From Candidatus Zixiibacteriota bacterium (GTDB taxonomy: Bacteria > Zixibacteria > MSB-5A5 > GN15 > FEB-12), in contig JAOUBJ010000004.1 of NCBI GenBank assembly GCA_029860345.1, forward strand, positions 305,679-369,678: a DNA stretch of 64,000 nt, given 5' to 3'. Below the pieces are notes generated by a model. That model saw only the letters and a program-made list of their open reading frames with translations. It was not told where the DNA came from and did no database searches. Each line of letters begins with the position of its first letter. Position 1 is the first letter of the stretch. Below, piece after piece: positions 9,050-17,603 of this stretch. The translations under genes and the position numbers were made by a program.

Positions 9050-10792
9050 TCACTGGCCGCTACCTTTGTTTTGAAGTGAGGCGGCGGCCTCAGCGTGATG
9101 TTGCGCCTTGACGACATCACCGGTCTGTTCATACAGACGGCTCAGCATCAGGTGCGCCTGAACCAGAGTGAAATCCAAATCCACGGCTTTGGCCAACACC
9201 ACAGCGGCGGTATCAAATTGCTGCTTTCGAAGCAAGCATGTCCCCAGATTCAGGTAGCCGAGCGCAAATTCCGGATTGAGCATGATCGCCTGCGTAAACT
9301 CACTCTCAGCTTTATCATGCTCACCGACTCTTTGATAAACGCTGCCCAGATCGCTATGGATCTCCGGTGAAGTGGGGTTCAAAGCCAGTGCGGCTGCGAA
9401 TTCTTCGATTGCTTCCCGCCACATGCCGCGGCCGACATAGGTGGTACCCATTGTGCGATGAGCCAGGAACGTTTGGGTGGCATCAGGATGTTGCTGTACG
9501 ACCGACTGCAACAACGCCACCTGTGAATCCCAGTCACGATTTCTGTCCACCGTTAGCACCGAGTAGGTACCCACGATGGCTACCATCGCGGTAGTTGCAG
9601 CAAGCCGCCACCTGAGTCCGCTGAGCGCAAGGGCGCCCTCGACAAACGGACTGGTGAGCACCAAAGCGAGCACCAAACAGAAGCCAAGTGAAGGAAGATA
9701 CAAGTAACGTTCGGCCAGTAGTGGACCTTCTTCGAGCGCCACCAGATTGGAAATGGGCAATAGTGACAGAATGACCCAGGCAATGCCGAACGAAAGCAGG
9801 CGACTGCGACGCCACAACCAGACGACGGCAGCCAACAACAATACAACAAGCAGCATTGGGCCGGCTGTGGGTGGATCGTTGAGCGAACGCGACCAGTTGA
9901 AGTCGAAGATCAATGCATAATTGAGATCATAAGGCAGAAGTAGCTTCCAGATGTGCTCGGAGTATGTGCGCGTCATGGTGAGAGCCTGCACACCCCAGCC
10001 CACCTGTTTACTCATCAGCGACGAAGCCGCGCCGGCCATGCCCTGCGCCCCAAGGTAGATGACACCGATGACCACAGCGGGCGCCAGCGGATAGATAAAC
10101 TTCGAAATCCAGCCTTCACCCTGGGGTCGGGGTCGGAAATATATTTCATAGGTCAGCCAGATCAACGGCGCTGAGATGGCAGCCTCTTTGGACATCAGAG
10201 CCAGAAGGAAACATACGATCGCCGCCCAGTAGTGACGATACGACCCGACGCCGTCGGGCTTTCGAAACTTCATATAGAACACAAGTGATGCCAGGAAGAA
10301 GACGGCCATGATTACATCGGTTCGTCCGGCGATGTAGGCCACAGCTTCGGTATGTACCGGATGGGTGGCGAACAGTATGGCCGCCACCAAGGCTGTCAGT
10401 CGGTTCGTCAACAGCCGGAAGACGACGAAAAACACGAGCAATACCGCCGTGCAATTGAGAGCAACGTTGGTGACATGAAAGCCGGTCGAGTTGGCGCCCC
10501 ACAGATAGTAGTCGATCACGTTGAGCGTATAAGGGATCGGTCGGTATTGACCACCACTGGGGACAAAAAGACGGCTGATCAGAGTGGCGAAATCGGTATC
10601 ATCCACCCACGATGTATCTTGCCACCTGAGTAGGTCGGCCGACAAAAAAGCTCCGGTCAAACTGTTGGCATAAACACCGAACGACACCAAGAGCAATAAC
10701 AGTATACATGCCCACAAGGGGGCAGTGTCAGCTAACTTCTCAAGGTCCATGCCGATACCGACTTGTGGGTGTGCCCTACTGTTGGGATCCAT
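9050..10792 (-). CDS. TMTC-like integral membrane glycosyltransferase with C-terminal TPR repeats
   Basis: 580 residues. About ten hydrophobic segments span residues 25-410, followed by tetratricopeptide repeats from about 440 to 575 (for example LAHRTMGTTYVGRGMWREAI and NPEFALGYLNLGTCLLRKQQ). The membrane half matches bacterial relatives of TMTC protein O-mannosyltransferases (GT-C fold): an acidic VDDTDFATL in the first periplasmic loop and the HPVHTEAVAYIAGRTD signature. Such proteins transfer sugars from lipid-linked donors to acceptors on the outer face of the membrane. The first ATG overlaps the preceding gene by 17 bp; a second in-frame ATG at 10750 is possible. Being inside this operon suggests that the operon product is attached to a protein or lipid at the envelope. 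Confidence 0.85.
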   Translation of the reverse strand: MDPNSRAHPQVGIGMDLEKLADTAPLWACILLLLLVSFGVYANSLTGAFLSADLLRWQDTSWVDDTDFATLISRLFVPSGGQYRPIPYTLNVIDYYLWGANSTGFHVTNVALNCTAVLLVFFVVFRLLTNRLTALVAAILFATHPVHTEAVAYIAGRTDVIMAVFFLASLVFYMKFRKPDGVGSYRHYWAAIVCFLLALMSKEAAISAPLIWLTYEIYFRPRPQGEGWISKFIYPLAPAVVIGVIYLGAQGMAGAASSLMSKQVGWGVQALTMTRTYSEHIWKLLLPYDLNYALIFDFNWSRSLNDPPTAGPMLLVVLLLAAVVWLWRRSRLLSFGIAWVILSLLPISNLVALEEGPLLAERYLYLPSLGFCLVLALVLTSPFVEGALALSGLRWRLAATTAMVAIVGTYSVLTVDRNRDWDSQVALLQSVVQQHPDATQTFLAHRTMGTTYVGRGMWREAIEEFAAALALNPTSPEIHSDLGSVYQRVGEHDKAESEFTQAIMLNPEFALGYLNLGTCLLRKQQFDTAAVVLAKAVDLDFTLVQAHLMLSRLYEQTGDVVKAQHHAEAAASLQNKGSGQ

Positions 10793-12155
10793 CCTGCACT
10801 GCCTGCATCAGTGAACCGCACTGCTTAAGCTGTTGACGGCGGTTGGTAGCTTTGTGTACGATCGCCCGCAAGCCGTAGAACACCAACATGGTAAAGACTA
10901 TGGTGCACAAAGTGGTGGCCTTTGCCACGCGACGAATGTAATCAAAACAGAGAAGCCATCCCGTCCTGCCATAGCGTCGGGCGACCGATTCCCGCGATGG
11001 TAAAATATACGCGCCGATATCCAAAAACTTTACCGCCCGAAAGTGTGTCATGGGATGTTCTCTGGTCAAGATAGATCGAAGTCGTTTGGCCACCGTCCCG
11101 GTTGATCGACCCGTTGATCCGGGGCGACCGAGCAACAGTGGGTAGAGTACGCTGGTGAGGCGACCGGGCGGTGACGGCTTCAACATGGCTACCGGCTTTT
11201 GGACCAGTGAGGCGCCGAACAGTTTTCCCAAACTTTCGAGCGTGCAACGCACCTCTGCCTGGACACCCCATTGGTAACATCGATCAAAAATCACATTCCA
11301 GTTCATGGACTTCTGCGTTTGTTTAAGCAACAGCAGGATTTCCAGGTACCACAACAGTTTCACCTGGCTTTCGGTGCTCAGGATTTCCTCAGCCCGGATC
11401 GACGAGAAGTCCCGCACGTATCGGCTGAAACAACTATGCTTATCGACATGGTAGCACAGATAAATCAACAGGTCTTCGTGGTTCATGATCCGAACAGGGC
11501 GGTCATCGAAAGACCATTCTTCAGAACGTTGCCAGACTCCCTCGGTATCGATATGCAAAACCCGGTATCGATCCTGTAGCGCCCAGTGCAACTCGACCAC
11601 TATCGGCACCTTGCTACGGGGTTGGTGAACGAAACTCAGGTGGAAGTGTACGAAATGATAGAACCGCCTGGGGGCCGACTCGGCTTCGCAAGCAAATCCA
11701 TGTTTTGTCAGCAGGGCGTCGGCTCGCGACATGTCCTCTTTTCGGACAAGCAAATCGATATCGGCCATTGGTCGCCAAGCCATATCCTGGAACACCGTGC
11801 GGGCCATGTACAGCCCTTTGAGTATCATGCAATCAATTGAAAGTTCTTTGAAAGATTTGGCCAGGCTCGACAGATGGTTGGCCAGGTCCAGATTGCGCGC
11901 ACGGTTTTCTTCATAGATCGAGTCCAACACAGACCGAACCGTCTCGGGAATCCGCTCATCGTTGAGGCGGCTGAAGAGCGAATGCATCATCGGCGTCATC
12001 CGGTGGTGATTACCCAACGCCATCAGTCGACCCCAGTCCACCCCCGCGGACAAACATCGGCCAACTCGATCCTCTCTGGGCGGATCATTCAACAGGTCGG
12101 CCAAACTGATCAAGAGTTGTTCTTCTGTCGACAGCATAGTCTCAAATACCACCAT
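10776..12155 (-). CDS. Nucleotidyltransferase family protein (NTP_transf_5 type)
   Basis: 459 residues. A nucleotidyltransferase core begins around residue 105: LKGL at 112-115 then RPMADIDLLV, giving metal-binding Asp132 and Asp134. This is the pattern of the uncharacterised NTP_transf_5 family often found in polysaccharide and peptide-modification clusters. Helices follow, and a hydrophobic segment near residues 395-430 (ATTLCTIVFTMLVFYGL) may anchor the C-terminus to the membrane. First gene of the operon; a sigma-70-like promoter lies about 140 bp upstream, and the 3' end overlaps the next gene. An in-frame ATG at 12137 is an alternative start. The donor nucleotide and acceptor are unknown. 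Confidence 0.8.
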   Translation of the reverse strand: MVVFETMLSTEEQLLISLADLLNDPPREDRVGRCLSAGVDWGRLMALGNHHRMTPMMHSLFSRLNDERIPETVRSVLDSIYEENRARNLDLANHLSSLAKSFKELSIDCMILKGLYMARTVFQDMAWRPMADIDLLVRKEDMSRADALLTKHGFACEAESAPRRFYHFVHFHLSFVHQPRSKVPIVVELHWALQDRYRVLHIDTEGVWQRSEEWSFDDRPVRIMNHEDLLIYLCYHVDKHSCFSRYVRDFSSIRAEEILSTESQVKLLWYLEILLLLKQTQKSMNWNVIFDRCYQWGVQAEVRCTLESLGKLFGASLVQKPVAMLKPSPPGRLTSVLYPLLLGRPGSTGRSTGTVAKRLRSILTREHPMTHFRAVKFLDIGAYILPSRESVARRYGRTGWLLCFDYIRRVAKATTLCTIVFTMLVFYGLRAIVHKATNRRQQLKQCGSLMQAVQDGSQQ

Positions 12156-12294
12156 GACCTGGTCATGTCGGCAGGTTTTAAGTCGATTCGGTTTATCCGA
12201 AACGGAAATGACGGCCCTCAGAAATCCCCGCCCTATGGAATTAGACAGGATGGGACAAAGAATCCGGCGAGCTACTTCCGGCCGCTGTGGTTTG

Positions 12295-12322
12295 AATATA
12301 ATACCGAGCGCGAGATTTCCAA
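12295..12322 (-). promoter_or_regulatory. Sigma-70-like promoter of the six-gene operon
   Basis: On the minus strand, TTGGAA (12322-12317) and TATATT (12300-12295) are separated by 16 bp. This predicts a start of transcription near 12288 and a leader of about 130 bases before the nucleotidyltransferase gene. Assigned from consensus match only. Confidence 0.6.
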
Positions 12323-12540
12323 AGGTCCATTTGTGGACTTCAGTTCGTCCAGGCAGTCGAGGGATTCATGAGCACGGCCACCAATGGCTTCCACTTGCCA
12401 TCCACGAGCATAAGGCCATCCAACCCGGCAACACGGAGTCCTTTCTTTTGAAACTAAGTAGAGGCTGTAAACATTCCGATAACAGTCATAACGTTGACGA
12501 AAGCCGCCGCCGGTTCTGTCGGTGAATTGTGGCTGCTGTC

Positions 12541-12568
12541 TTGACACCTTCGCAAACGCCTGTATATT
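12541..12568 (+). promoter_or_regulatory. Sigma-70-like promoter of the HYR/TSP3 protein gene
   Basis: TTGACA (12541-12546) and TATATT (12563-12568) with a 16 bp spacer, pointing at the gene that begins at 12605. The roughly 450 bp gap 12156-12604 thus holds two divergent promoters. I see no convincing gene in it. Confidence 0.7.
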
Positions 12569-12604
12569 GCGGGCAAACAGGAACCAGCCGGTTCCGGAGG
12601 ACAC

Positions 12605-15043
12605 GTGAGACCGCATCTTGCCCTGCTTTTATTGATTCTGATCGTCGAACCAGTCGGCGCTCAGGTTAGTATCAGGATCGCCCGACCGACACCGGTACCC
12701 CTGGCCACACAAGTGACCATTCCTGTTTCGCTCGACAACCCTTTGGGCGATTTTGAGATGGGTGGATTTGACCTGCTGTTGACATACGACGCAGGCTTCA
12801 CGTTTCAAACCGTGAACAGCGGTCAGCTTCTGGATAGTTGCGGATGGGAGTACTTCACACACCAACATGGCGCTATTAACGATGTCCGCCTGGTGGCCAT
12901 CGCCGACATCAACAACGGCCCCAACCATCCCACATGTTATGGCGACAGTGTGGGTACGCTGGCCGAATTGGTTCTGATAACGCCGTTCGATTCCTCCTAT
13001 ACCGGGACCTTTCTGCCCATTAGATGGATCTGGTACGATTGTGGCGACAACAGCGTGTCATCTCGCGGTGGCGACAGTTTGTGGATTTCAAAGGAAGTCT
13101 ACGAATTCGACGGCACCGATGAATTCCCGATCTCGCAAGATACTTCGTTTCCCAGTCTGTTTGGAGCGCCCGAAATATGCCTCTATGAGGAGCAGGGCAA
13201 TATCATTCGCCTCGTAGATTTTCACAACGGCGGCGTGATCGTTTCAGCCATAGATACCATACCACCGGTGATCCAATGCTTCGAAAACATAATCGTCGAC
13301 AACGAAACCGGACAGTGTGGAGCTGAGGTTACTTTTGATATCACCGCCGTCGATAATCTGCCGGGCGTGAGCATCCAGTGTCTTCCGCCGTCCGGTGCCT
13401 GGTTTGACATCGGTGTCACCGTTGTCACCTGCATAGCTACTGACATCGGCGGCAATGTCGACAGTTGCAATTTCCTGGTCACGGTGCGTGATGTTGAACC
13501 GCCTACATCGGTTTGTCCTCCGGATATGACGGTACCGACCGATCCCGGCATGTGCGGAGCCGTTGTGTATTTTACTCCGGCCGCTTTGGACAATTGTCCC
13601 GGGGCGATTGTATCGGCCACCCCGGCTTCCGGTTCGTACTTTGCCGAAGGCACCACCACGGTCGGATGTCTGGCCCGCGACAGTTCCGGAAATGTGAACG
13701 TCTGCTTCTTTGACATTACCGTCGTGGATACCGAGCCGCCGGGTAGCAACTGCCCGTCGGAAATCACGGTTTTCAATGAACCGGGCGAGTGCTCGGCCGT
13801 TGTTGAGTTCGATGCGTCGGTCAGTGACAACTGTGAGGCATCGATACTATGTGCTCCCCCGTCGGGAGGCAGTTTCCCGGTCGGCAGTACCACCGTGACC
13901 TGTATTGCCGTCGATCGTACACAGAACGGTGACACCTGTTACTTTGACATCGTCGTGGTCGACACGCAGCCCCCGATCCTTGAGATTACGAGTGACACCG
14001 TGGTGGCCAATAATCCAGGTGAATGTCACGCCGTTGTCTCGTTCGCCGCAAGCGCATCGGACAACTGTCCCGGGGTTGAGATACTATTCGATCCCCCGCC
14101 GGGATCATTGTTTGGGATGGGCACGACAGCCGTCCAGGCCGTGGCAACCGACGCCTCCGGACTGGTCGACAGTGGACAGTTCAACGTGATCGTGGTTGAC
14201 TTGGAACCGCCGGTCATACTCTGTCCGAGCGATGTTTCTGTGGTCAACGACTCCGGTTACTATGGTGCTGTTGTCCACGCTCACCTCTTTGCCAGTGACA
14301 ACTGTAGCCAGGTGACGACTTCAACCGATCCGCCGTTCGGCACCCTCTTTGAGATCGGTACGACCACCGTTACCGCGACGGCGATTGATTCTGCAGGCAA
14401 CACCGACACCTGCTACTTCAACGTCACGGTTCTTCTCAACGATCCGGACAACGACAGCCTGCCCGACTGGGACGACAACTGTCCCTCCGTGTCAAATCCC
14501 GATCAGGACGATACCGACAGCGACAACATCGGCGATGCTTGCGACAACTGTCCCGACGCGGCCAACGCTTCGCAGAGTGATAGTGACATTGATGACGTGG
14601 GAGACGCTTGCGACAATTGCCCGGAAGCAGCCAATGCCGACCAGGCCGATCTCGACAACGACACAGTCGGTGATGCCTGTGACCCGTGCCCCAACGATCC
14701 GGCTAACGACGTCGATAGCGACACGGTGTGCGGCGATGTCGACAATTGTCCCCAGACACCGAATGCGAATCAATCCGACACCGACAATGACGGCGTCGGC
14801 GACGCTTGTTGCTGCCTGCACCGAGGCGACATCGACCACCAGGGTGGCGCCTCACCTATCGACATATCTGATTTGGTTTGGATGGTAGACTACATGTTTT
14901 CAGGCGGCCCGGCACCGGGCTGTCCGATAGAGTCCGATGTTGACGCCGGCGGCGGTTCATCGGTTGACATATCCGATTTGGTCTATCTCGTCGACTTCAT
15001 GTTTTCAGGCGGCCCGCCGCCGCCGGTTTGCCCCACAATTTGA
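12605..15043 (+). CDS. Secreted HYR-repeat / thrombospondin-type-3 protein with dockerin-like tail
   Basis: 812 residues, GTG start with CGGAGG four bases upstream. A signal peptide ends at VGAQ (about residue 20). Residues 20-210 resemble a cohesin-like beta-sandwich (VPLATQVTIPVSLDN). Five HYR-type immunoglobulin-like repeats follow between about 217 and 617, each with the period DxxPPxxxCPxxxxVxNxxGxC and a GxTxVxCxAxDxxGN strand. Residues 620-740 are Ca-binding thrombospondin type 3 repeats (DNCPxxxNxxQxDxDxDxxGDAC). The tail 742-812 has two dockerin-like EF-hand motifs ending VDISDLVYLVDFMFSGGP. This is probably an exported, calcium-rigidified adhesin or surface scaffold; the tail may be a sorting or anchoring signal since it is shared with two other exported proteins in the window. 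Confidence 0.85.
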   Translation: MRPHLALLLLILIVEPVGAQVSIRIARPTPVPLATQVTIPVSLDNPLGDFEMGGFDLLLTYDAGFTFQTVNSGQLLDSCGWEYFTHQHGAINDVRLVAIADINNGPNHPTCYGDSVGTLAELVLITPFDSSYTGTFLPIRWIWYDCGDNSVSSRGGDSLWISKEVYEFDGTDEFPISQDTSFPSLFGAPEICLYEEQGNIIRLVDFHNGGVIVSAIDTIPPVIQCFENIIVDNETGQCGAEVTFDITAVDNLPGVSIQCLPPSGAWFDIGVTVVTCIATDIGGNVDSCNFLVTVRDVEPPTSVCPPDMTVPTDPGMCGAVVYFTPAALDNCPGAIVSATPASGSYFAEGTTTVGCLARDSSGNVNVCFFDITVVDTEPPGSNCPSEITVFNEPGECSAVVEFDASVSDNCEASILCAPPSGGSFPVGSTTVTCIAVDRTQNGDTCYFDIVVVDTQPPILEITSDTVVANNPGECHAVVSFAASASDNCPGVEILFDPPPGSLFGMGTTAVQAVATDASGLVDSGQFNVIVVDLEPPVILCPSDVSVVNDSGYYGAVVHAHLFASDNCSQVTTSTDPPFGTLFEIGTTTVTATAIDSAGNTDTCYFNVTVLLNDPDNDSLPDWDDNCPSVSNPDQDDTDSDNIGDACDNCPDAANASQSDSDIDDVGDACDNCPEAANADQADLDNDTVGDACDPCPNDPANDVDSDTVCGDVDNCPQTPNANQSDTDNDGVGDACCCLHRGDIDHQGGASPIDISDLVWMVDYMFSGGPAPGCPIESDVDAGGGSSVDISDLVYLVDFMFSGGPPPPVCPTI

Positions 15044-15132
15044 TCATTGACAGCGGGGTTGGTTTGTGCCAACCTGTCTTGTTCAGAGCAGCAACTGCTT
15101 GAGGATAGTATCCTTTTGTAAAGGAGTCAGCT

Positions 15133-16122
15133 ATGTTTCGTTTGCTATGTATCGTTGCAATGATGTTCGCTTTGTTTGTCCCGTCAGTGGTCGCTACCGA
15201 CGGTCCAGCAATCCCCCGCCGTCCCGTGCACACATATTCAATCGTGGCTTTCGACTCAGTCACCGGCCAGTTCGGCGCGGCTGTGCAGTCGCACTGGTTC
15301 AAAGTCGCGGATGTCATCTGGGCCAGATCGGGCGTTGGGGCGGTGGCCACGCAGTCGCTGGCTGATTTCAACTACGGTCCCCTCGGTCTGGCCATGATGC
15401 AGGCGGGCAAGAGCGCTACACAAGCCATGGAGGGTGTACTGGCCAGCGATCCACAAAGTCGCGTGCGACAGGTGGCCATGATCGACAAAAACGGCCAAGC
15501 CTTAGCTCACACCGGGAGCCATTGCATCGACGAAGCGGGGCACCATGTCGGTCATCACTACTCGGTCCAGGCTAACCTGATGGAAAAAGCGACCGTCTGG
15601 CCGGCCATGGCCGAAGCATTCGAAAACAGCAATGGTGACTTAGCCGAACGGATGCTGGTCGCGCTTGAAGCGGCTCAGGCCGAGGGTGGCGATATTCGCG
15701 GTAAGCAGTCGGCGGCCTTGTTGGTGGTTAGCGGTGAACCGACCGGACGAGATTGGAGTGACCGGTTGTTCGATTTGCGCGTGGATGACTCACCTGAGCC
15801 GCTGGTTGAACTGCGCCGCCTGGTCAAAGTTGCGCGCGCCTATGAACACATGAACCAGGGAGACTTGGCTATTGAAACCGGGGATTTCACGCGCGCCGAA
15901 CGAGAGTACGGTATGGCCGCAACATTGGCCCCGGGAAACCTCGAGGTACGCTACTGGCAGGCCGTGACTTTGGTCGGTGTTGGTCAGACCGATATGGCCC
16001 TGCCGATTTTCAGAGATATCTTTGCCCAGGACAGTAAGTGGCGCGACCTGATCCCGCGGCTGGTAAAAGCAGAGTTGCTCCAAGCCGACAGTGCGGTGAT
16101 TGAGAAGATCATGAAACAGTAA
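15133..16122 (+). CDS. DUF1028 family exported protein with C-terminal TPR-like region
   Basis: 329 residues with AAAGGAG seven bases before the ATG. A signal peptide covers about residues 1-23. The mature part begins HTYSIVAFDSVTGQFGAAVQSHWFKVA, the hallmark of DUF1028, an Ntn-hydrolase-like fold of unknown activity in which the conserved Ser/Thr-rich start and internal GVGAVATQSLADFNYGP motif are typical. Residues 225-310 form helical TPR-like repeats (DLAIETGDFTRAEREYGMAA). Shorter DUF1028 proteins lack this extension. It stands alone between two unrelated genes; an amidase or peptidase activity is speculative. Confidence 0.85.
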   Translation: MFRLLCIVAMMFALFVPSVVATDGPAIPRRPVHTYSIVAFDSVTGQFGAAVQSHWFKVADVIWARSGVGAVATQSLADFNYGPLGLAMMQAGKSATQAMEGVLASDPQSRVRQVAMIDKNGQALAHTGSHCIDEAGHHVGHHYSVQANLMEKATVWPAMAEAFENSNGDLAERMLVALEAAQAEGGDIRGKQSAALLVVSGEPTGRDWSDRLFDLRVDDSPEPLVELRRLVKVARAYEHMNQGDLAIETGDFTRAEREYGMAATLAPGNLEVRYWQAVTLVGVGQTDMALPIFRDIFAQDSKWRDLIPRLVKAELLQADSAVIEKIMKQ

Positions 16123-16250
16123 ACACACAATTGTGAAACAGCCTTGCCCGGTGTTCGTACCGATCAATGTTGACCAGATAGCGTAAGATAAAGACAAGCG
16201 GTGCAGCCAGACCACCGCCGCCCTGCCTCGTAATCGGAGACAATCGAGAG

Positions 16251-17510
16251 ATGAATGACATACGAATTATCCCCGAAGAGGACTTCGACAGGTTCTTCGA
16301 TATCTTTCTCGACGCCTATCCCGGTATCCACTCCGGCTCGGCCGATGATAGAGAGAGACTCAAACCAAGGTTCTTCCGCCGCCATGACGACCCCCGCGTT
16401 TCGCTGTGGGGTGTTTATCGCGATGGTGAGCTGGTGGGCGGTGCCCGGTTTTTCGACTTTGACATGAACCTCCACGGAACCCGTGTTCTCACCGGCGGAA
16501 TCGGCTGCGTGGCGGTCGATCTTTTGCACAAGCGTGAGCATGTTGCGCGCGATTTGATGCAGTTCTTTGGACAACACTACCGCGACCGCGGCGCACCGTT
16601 GACCTTGCTATGGTCGTTCCGACCCGACTTTTACAAACAGATGGGTTACGGGCTGGGCACACGAATCAATCTCTACGAAATCAAGCCCGAGAACTTTCCC
16701 AAAGGTGACAGTAAAGAACACATCCGTTTCCTGACCAAAGAAGACATTCCGGCCATCAACGATTGCTACAATCGGTTCGTTGACCTTAGTCACGGGATGA
16801 TCGAGGAAACCGTTCAGGCTCGCGAGATAGGTTGGGAACTTGGCGGCGGCGTCACAAGGTGGCTTGGATATGAGAAAGATGGACGTATTCTGGGCTATCT
16901 TACTTTCCGCTTTGTGAAAGGCGGTCATGACTCGTTCATCGATAACCAGATGCACGCGATATTGGCCGTATACGAAAGTCCCCGGGTACTGTCTCAGTTG
17001 CTGACGTTTTTGCATTCACAATTCGACCAGATCGGTCTGATCAAGCTGCGGACATTCGATGACAACTTCCACCACCTTTTGAAGGACCCTCGCAACTCAA
17101 GTCGTAATCTGATTCCCTCGGTCTATCATGAAACGCACAAAAGCGGTACCGGGATCATGTATAGAATTGTTGATACCCAAAAGCTGTTTGAGCTTCTGGC
17201 CGACCACAATTTCGGATGGCAGAGTTGTAAACTCAAACTGACCACCGAAGACAGTTTCATGCCCGCCAACAACGGCAGTCTGGTGTTGCATTTTGATGGC
17301 GGCAAACCGCAACTTATGGCTTCCGATGCCGAGCACGATGTCGAACTGACTTTGAACGCGGCCGATATGTCGTCGCTGATAATGGGTGCGATCGACCTTA
17401 AGAGTCTGTACGATTATAACCTGGCTGTGCTGTCGGACGACTCTTACCTTGACACCCTCCACAAACTGTTTGCCGCCGACAGTCGCCCCATCTGCACCAC
17501 GGACTTTTGA
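16251..17510 (+). CDS. Eis-like GNAT N-acetyltransferase with SCP2-like C-terminal domain
   Basis: 419 residues, the usual length of Eis-type proteins. The N-terminal GNAT domain has the acetyl-CoA loop region GGIGCVAVDLLHKREHVARDL, with a Q/R-x-x-G-like turn degenerated to HKREHVA, followed by RPDFYKQMGYGLGTR, a segment conserved in the Eis family. A second GNAT-like domain spans about residues 160-290. The C-terminal 110 residues have the SCP2/sterol-carrier-like pattern (FELLADHNFGWQSCKLKL and GSLVLHFDGGKPQL). Mycobacterial Eis acetylates aminoglycosides and protein lysines; this protein's substrate is unknown. Monocistronic by its spacing. Confidence 0.83.
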   Translation: MNDIRIIPEEDFDRFFDIFLDAYPGIHSGSADDRERLKPRFFRRHDDPRVSLWGVYRDGELVGGARFFDFDMNLHGTRVLTGGIGCVAVDLLHKREHVARDLMQFFGQHYRDRGAPLTLLWSFRPDFYKQMGYGLGTRINLYEIKPENFPKGDSKEHIRFLTKEDIPAINDCYNRFVDLSHGMIEETVQAREIGWELGGGVTRWLGYEKDGRILGYLTFRFVKGGHDSFIDNQMHAILAVYESPRVLSQLLTFLHSQFDQIGLIKLRTFDDNFHHLLKDPRNSSRNLIPSVYHETHKSGTGIMYRIVDTQKLFELLADHNFGWQSCKLKLTTEDSFMPANNGSLVLHFDGGKPQLMASDAEHDVELTLNAADMSSLIMGAIDLKSLYDYNLAVLSDDSYLDTLHKLFAADSRPICTTDF

Positions 17511-17603
17511 GGGGGGGTCCGACAAGGACTCCCCACTTGCGTTTCCGGGCGTTTCCCCCGTTATTGTCTATACTGAAATAACAACCATCAGGAAAGGCGA
17601 TTG

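Noticed and set aside
12368..12440. Short Trp-rich peptide (GTG start, about 22 codons) upstream of the six-gene operon as a precursor peptide
   Set aside because: It lies upstream of the inferred promoter, has weak coding evidence and matches nothing known; listed only as a curiosity.
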